Part shown: piece after piece, positions 63,609-64,000 of the stretch | Layout: each line of letters starts with the position of its first letter | Numbering within the stretch: position 1 is the stretch's first letter | NCBI GenBank assembly: GCA_031216915.1 | Contig: CM062295.1 | Span: 178,388,927-178,452,926, forward strand | Direction of reading: 5' to 3' | Length of the DNA stretch: 64,000 nucleotides | Source of the DNA: Pictodentalium vernedei | Taxonomy: Eukaryota; Mollusca; Scaphopoda; Dentaliida; Dentaliidae | The notes under the pieces: model-generated | Told to the model about the DNA's origin: nothing | The model's input: only the letters and a program-made list of their open reading frames with translations | The model's database searches: none | Program-made: the position numbers and the translations under genes

Positions 63609-64000
63609 GTTAAAAAATTTATAGTAATTTCTATATTTTTTATACTTACCAATGACCCAGACATAGCTGGTGCTAACTCTTAAAATATAGGGCCAAACAC
63701 AAATTTTGACCCCCAATCCCCAAAATTTGCATCTAAAACCAAAGAAAAAATGTCCTGAAAGGCCCTCCACACTTCGCCTCTACTGCGCATGCGCAGTGTC
63801 AAGGACGTTCCGAAATTGGCGCCATTAATCATTCTAATAACCAGTGCCTGGTAAGCGCTATGTACTCAGCGGGGAGGCAAGAGTTCCCAACTCCTGGGAG
63901 GGCCATCCCCGTCTGGGTCATTGGTAAGTATAAAAAATATAGAAATTACTATAAATTTTTTAACATTTTTATACTGTACCAATGACCCAGACATAGCTGA
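63609..64000 (-). mobile_element. DIRS element H (left end, continues past the window)
   Basis: Starts GTT at 63,609, with a left repeat carrying TGCGCATGCGCA at 63,784-63,795 and an internal complementary region at 63,911-63,992. The sequence stops eight bases after that region. Confidence 0.88.

Noticed and set aside
1-64000. tRNA, rRNA or other structured RNA genes
   Set aside because: No cloverleaf, box A/B pair or conserved RNA core was recognised; a covariance-model scan would be decisive.

Overview
The window is animal nuclear DNA, most likely from a bivalve mollusc. It is AT-rich, gene-poor and filled with repeats. The inference rests on intact DIRS-type tyrosine-recombinase retrotransposons, on several repeat families with the layout described for bivalve 'pearl'/Helentron-like elements (short tandem core, GGAC-type microsatellite, terminal hairpin), and on two spliced exons of an animal tubulin polyglutamylase (TTLL9-like). 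No tRNA, rRNA, CRISPR or bacterial operon was seen.

Host gene: exons at 53918-54039 and 37459-37592, both on the minus strand, have consensus splice sites, are in phase with each other and encode adjacent parts of a TTLL9-like enzyme. The intron between them is about 16.3 kb and is mostly retrotransposon. Other exons must lie outside the window or were missed. The right part of the window (54-64 kb) is therefore probably an upstream intron, and the part left of 37.4 kb a downstream intron or flank.

DIRS elements: at least ten copies or fragments, all on the minus strand. Family 1: fragment at 1-536; A 1855-8797; B 13678-20692; C 20693-27826; D 31515-37340; E 38691-53270, carrying nested F 41323-47461 and a nested tandem-repeat element 48255-49940; G 63469-63608, interrupted by H from 63609. 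More diverged copies: fragment A' 9140-11500 and element I 56125-63200. Each complete copy has inverted terminal repeats plus an internal complementary region that equals the reverse complement of its own right-end/left-end circle junction, which is the hallmark of DIRS1-type elements. Element C has an open gag, an open RT-RNase H-methyltransferase-like frame, an open tyrosine recombinase frame and 190/190 identical inverted repeats, so it is a candidate autonomous element. The others are broken.

How the parts work together: gag would package RNA, RT-RNase H would make cDNA, the inverted repeats and internal complementary region would template a circle, and the recombinase would insert the circle. 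The window records several outcomes: an element inserted inside another with the empty site deducible (F in E), two elements head to tail sharing one GTT (B/C), and two copies of one host repeat (R1) occupied at the same position (A and B/C).

Other repeats: R1 copies at 537-9139 and 11812-28194 (each interrupted by DIRS), R1-like units at 55020-55590, R2 at 12499-13296, a defective Tc1-like DNA transposon at 28379-29312, palindromic MITE-like elements near 29.6-30.0 kb and 53.7 kb, and tandem-core elements near 30.6, 37.9, 48.3, 62.0 and 63.2 kb.
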